Of a DNA stretch of 6,172 nt, positions 6,172-6,172 are shown in pieces (positions within the stretch are counted from its first letter, which is position 1; each line of letters starts with the position of its first letter). This DNA is from an uncultured Mycoplasmatota bacterium (GTDB taxonomy: Bacteria > Bacillota_I > Bacilli_A > RF39 > UBA660), in contig UWSL01000087.1 in the NCBI GenBank assembly GCA_900552975.1, positions 1-6,172 on the forward strand, in the 5' to 3' direction. Made by a program: the position numbers and the translations under genes. Under the pieces are notes generated by a model. The model was given only the letters and a program-made list of their open reading frames with translations, was not told the origin of the DNA and made no database searches.

Positions 6172-6172
6172 G

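Noticed and set aside
1..6172. CRISPR array, tRNA or rRNA gene, transposase, integrase or toxin-antitoxin pair
   Set aside because: I found no regularly spaced repeats, cloverleaf-like segments, recombinase motifs or small paired genes; the intergenic gaps are under about 90 bases and are taken up by promoters and terminators.

Overview
The window joins two unrelated pieces of DNA. Positions 1 to about 5712 are very AT-rich (about a third G+C or less in rows I counted) and carry short, tightly packed genes with AGGAGG-type ribosome binding sites. This suggests a small-genome, AT-rich Bacillota (an uncultured gut Bacilli or Mollicutes-like relative); that is inferred from composition and gene families, not from a marker gene. 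At least 15 tryptophans in the native genes are TGG and there is no in-frame TGA, so the standard code is likely. From about 5713 to the right edge the DNA turns G+C-rich (35 of 60 bases in the row starting at 5761) and encodes an internal piece of an amidohydrolase. The join lies at a run of nine C and is most simply a chimeric assembly.

Left half, + strand: the C-terminal two thirds of an ABC-F ATPase (2-1012, open at the window edge); a YitT/DUF161-DUF2179 membrane protein (1067-1945) with its own extended -10 promoter and a short terminator; then a probable two-gene operon of an HD-domain phosphohydrolase of the (p)ppGpp-hydrolase type (2028-2597) and a PAP2-family membrane phosphatase (2578-3204) that overlap by 20 bases. 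A hairpin with T tracts on both sides (3203-3237) separates these from the convergent right half.

Right half, - strand: a single-domain AAA+ ATPase related to the first ATPase domain of ClpC/ClpB (4411-5631), with a disordered Asn/Gln-rich N-terminus and no threading tyrosine at the expected pore-loop position. It ends in its own terminator. Downstream lies a separately transcribed DapB-like / 2,4-diaminopentanoate-dehydrogenase-like oxidoreductase (3242-4318). A long open frame running from the amidohydrolase into the AAA+ gene is an artefact of the join: the native gene has its own promoter, ribosome binding site and ATG.

The genes do not form an obvious single pathway. I see no mobile element, CRISPR array, tRNA or defence cassette. 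The points most worth a second look are the chimeric junction, the atypical AAA+ protein, the altered HD active site, and a promoter-leader module shared 24 of 26 bases between two genes on opposite strands.
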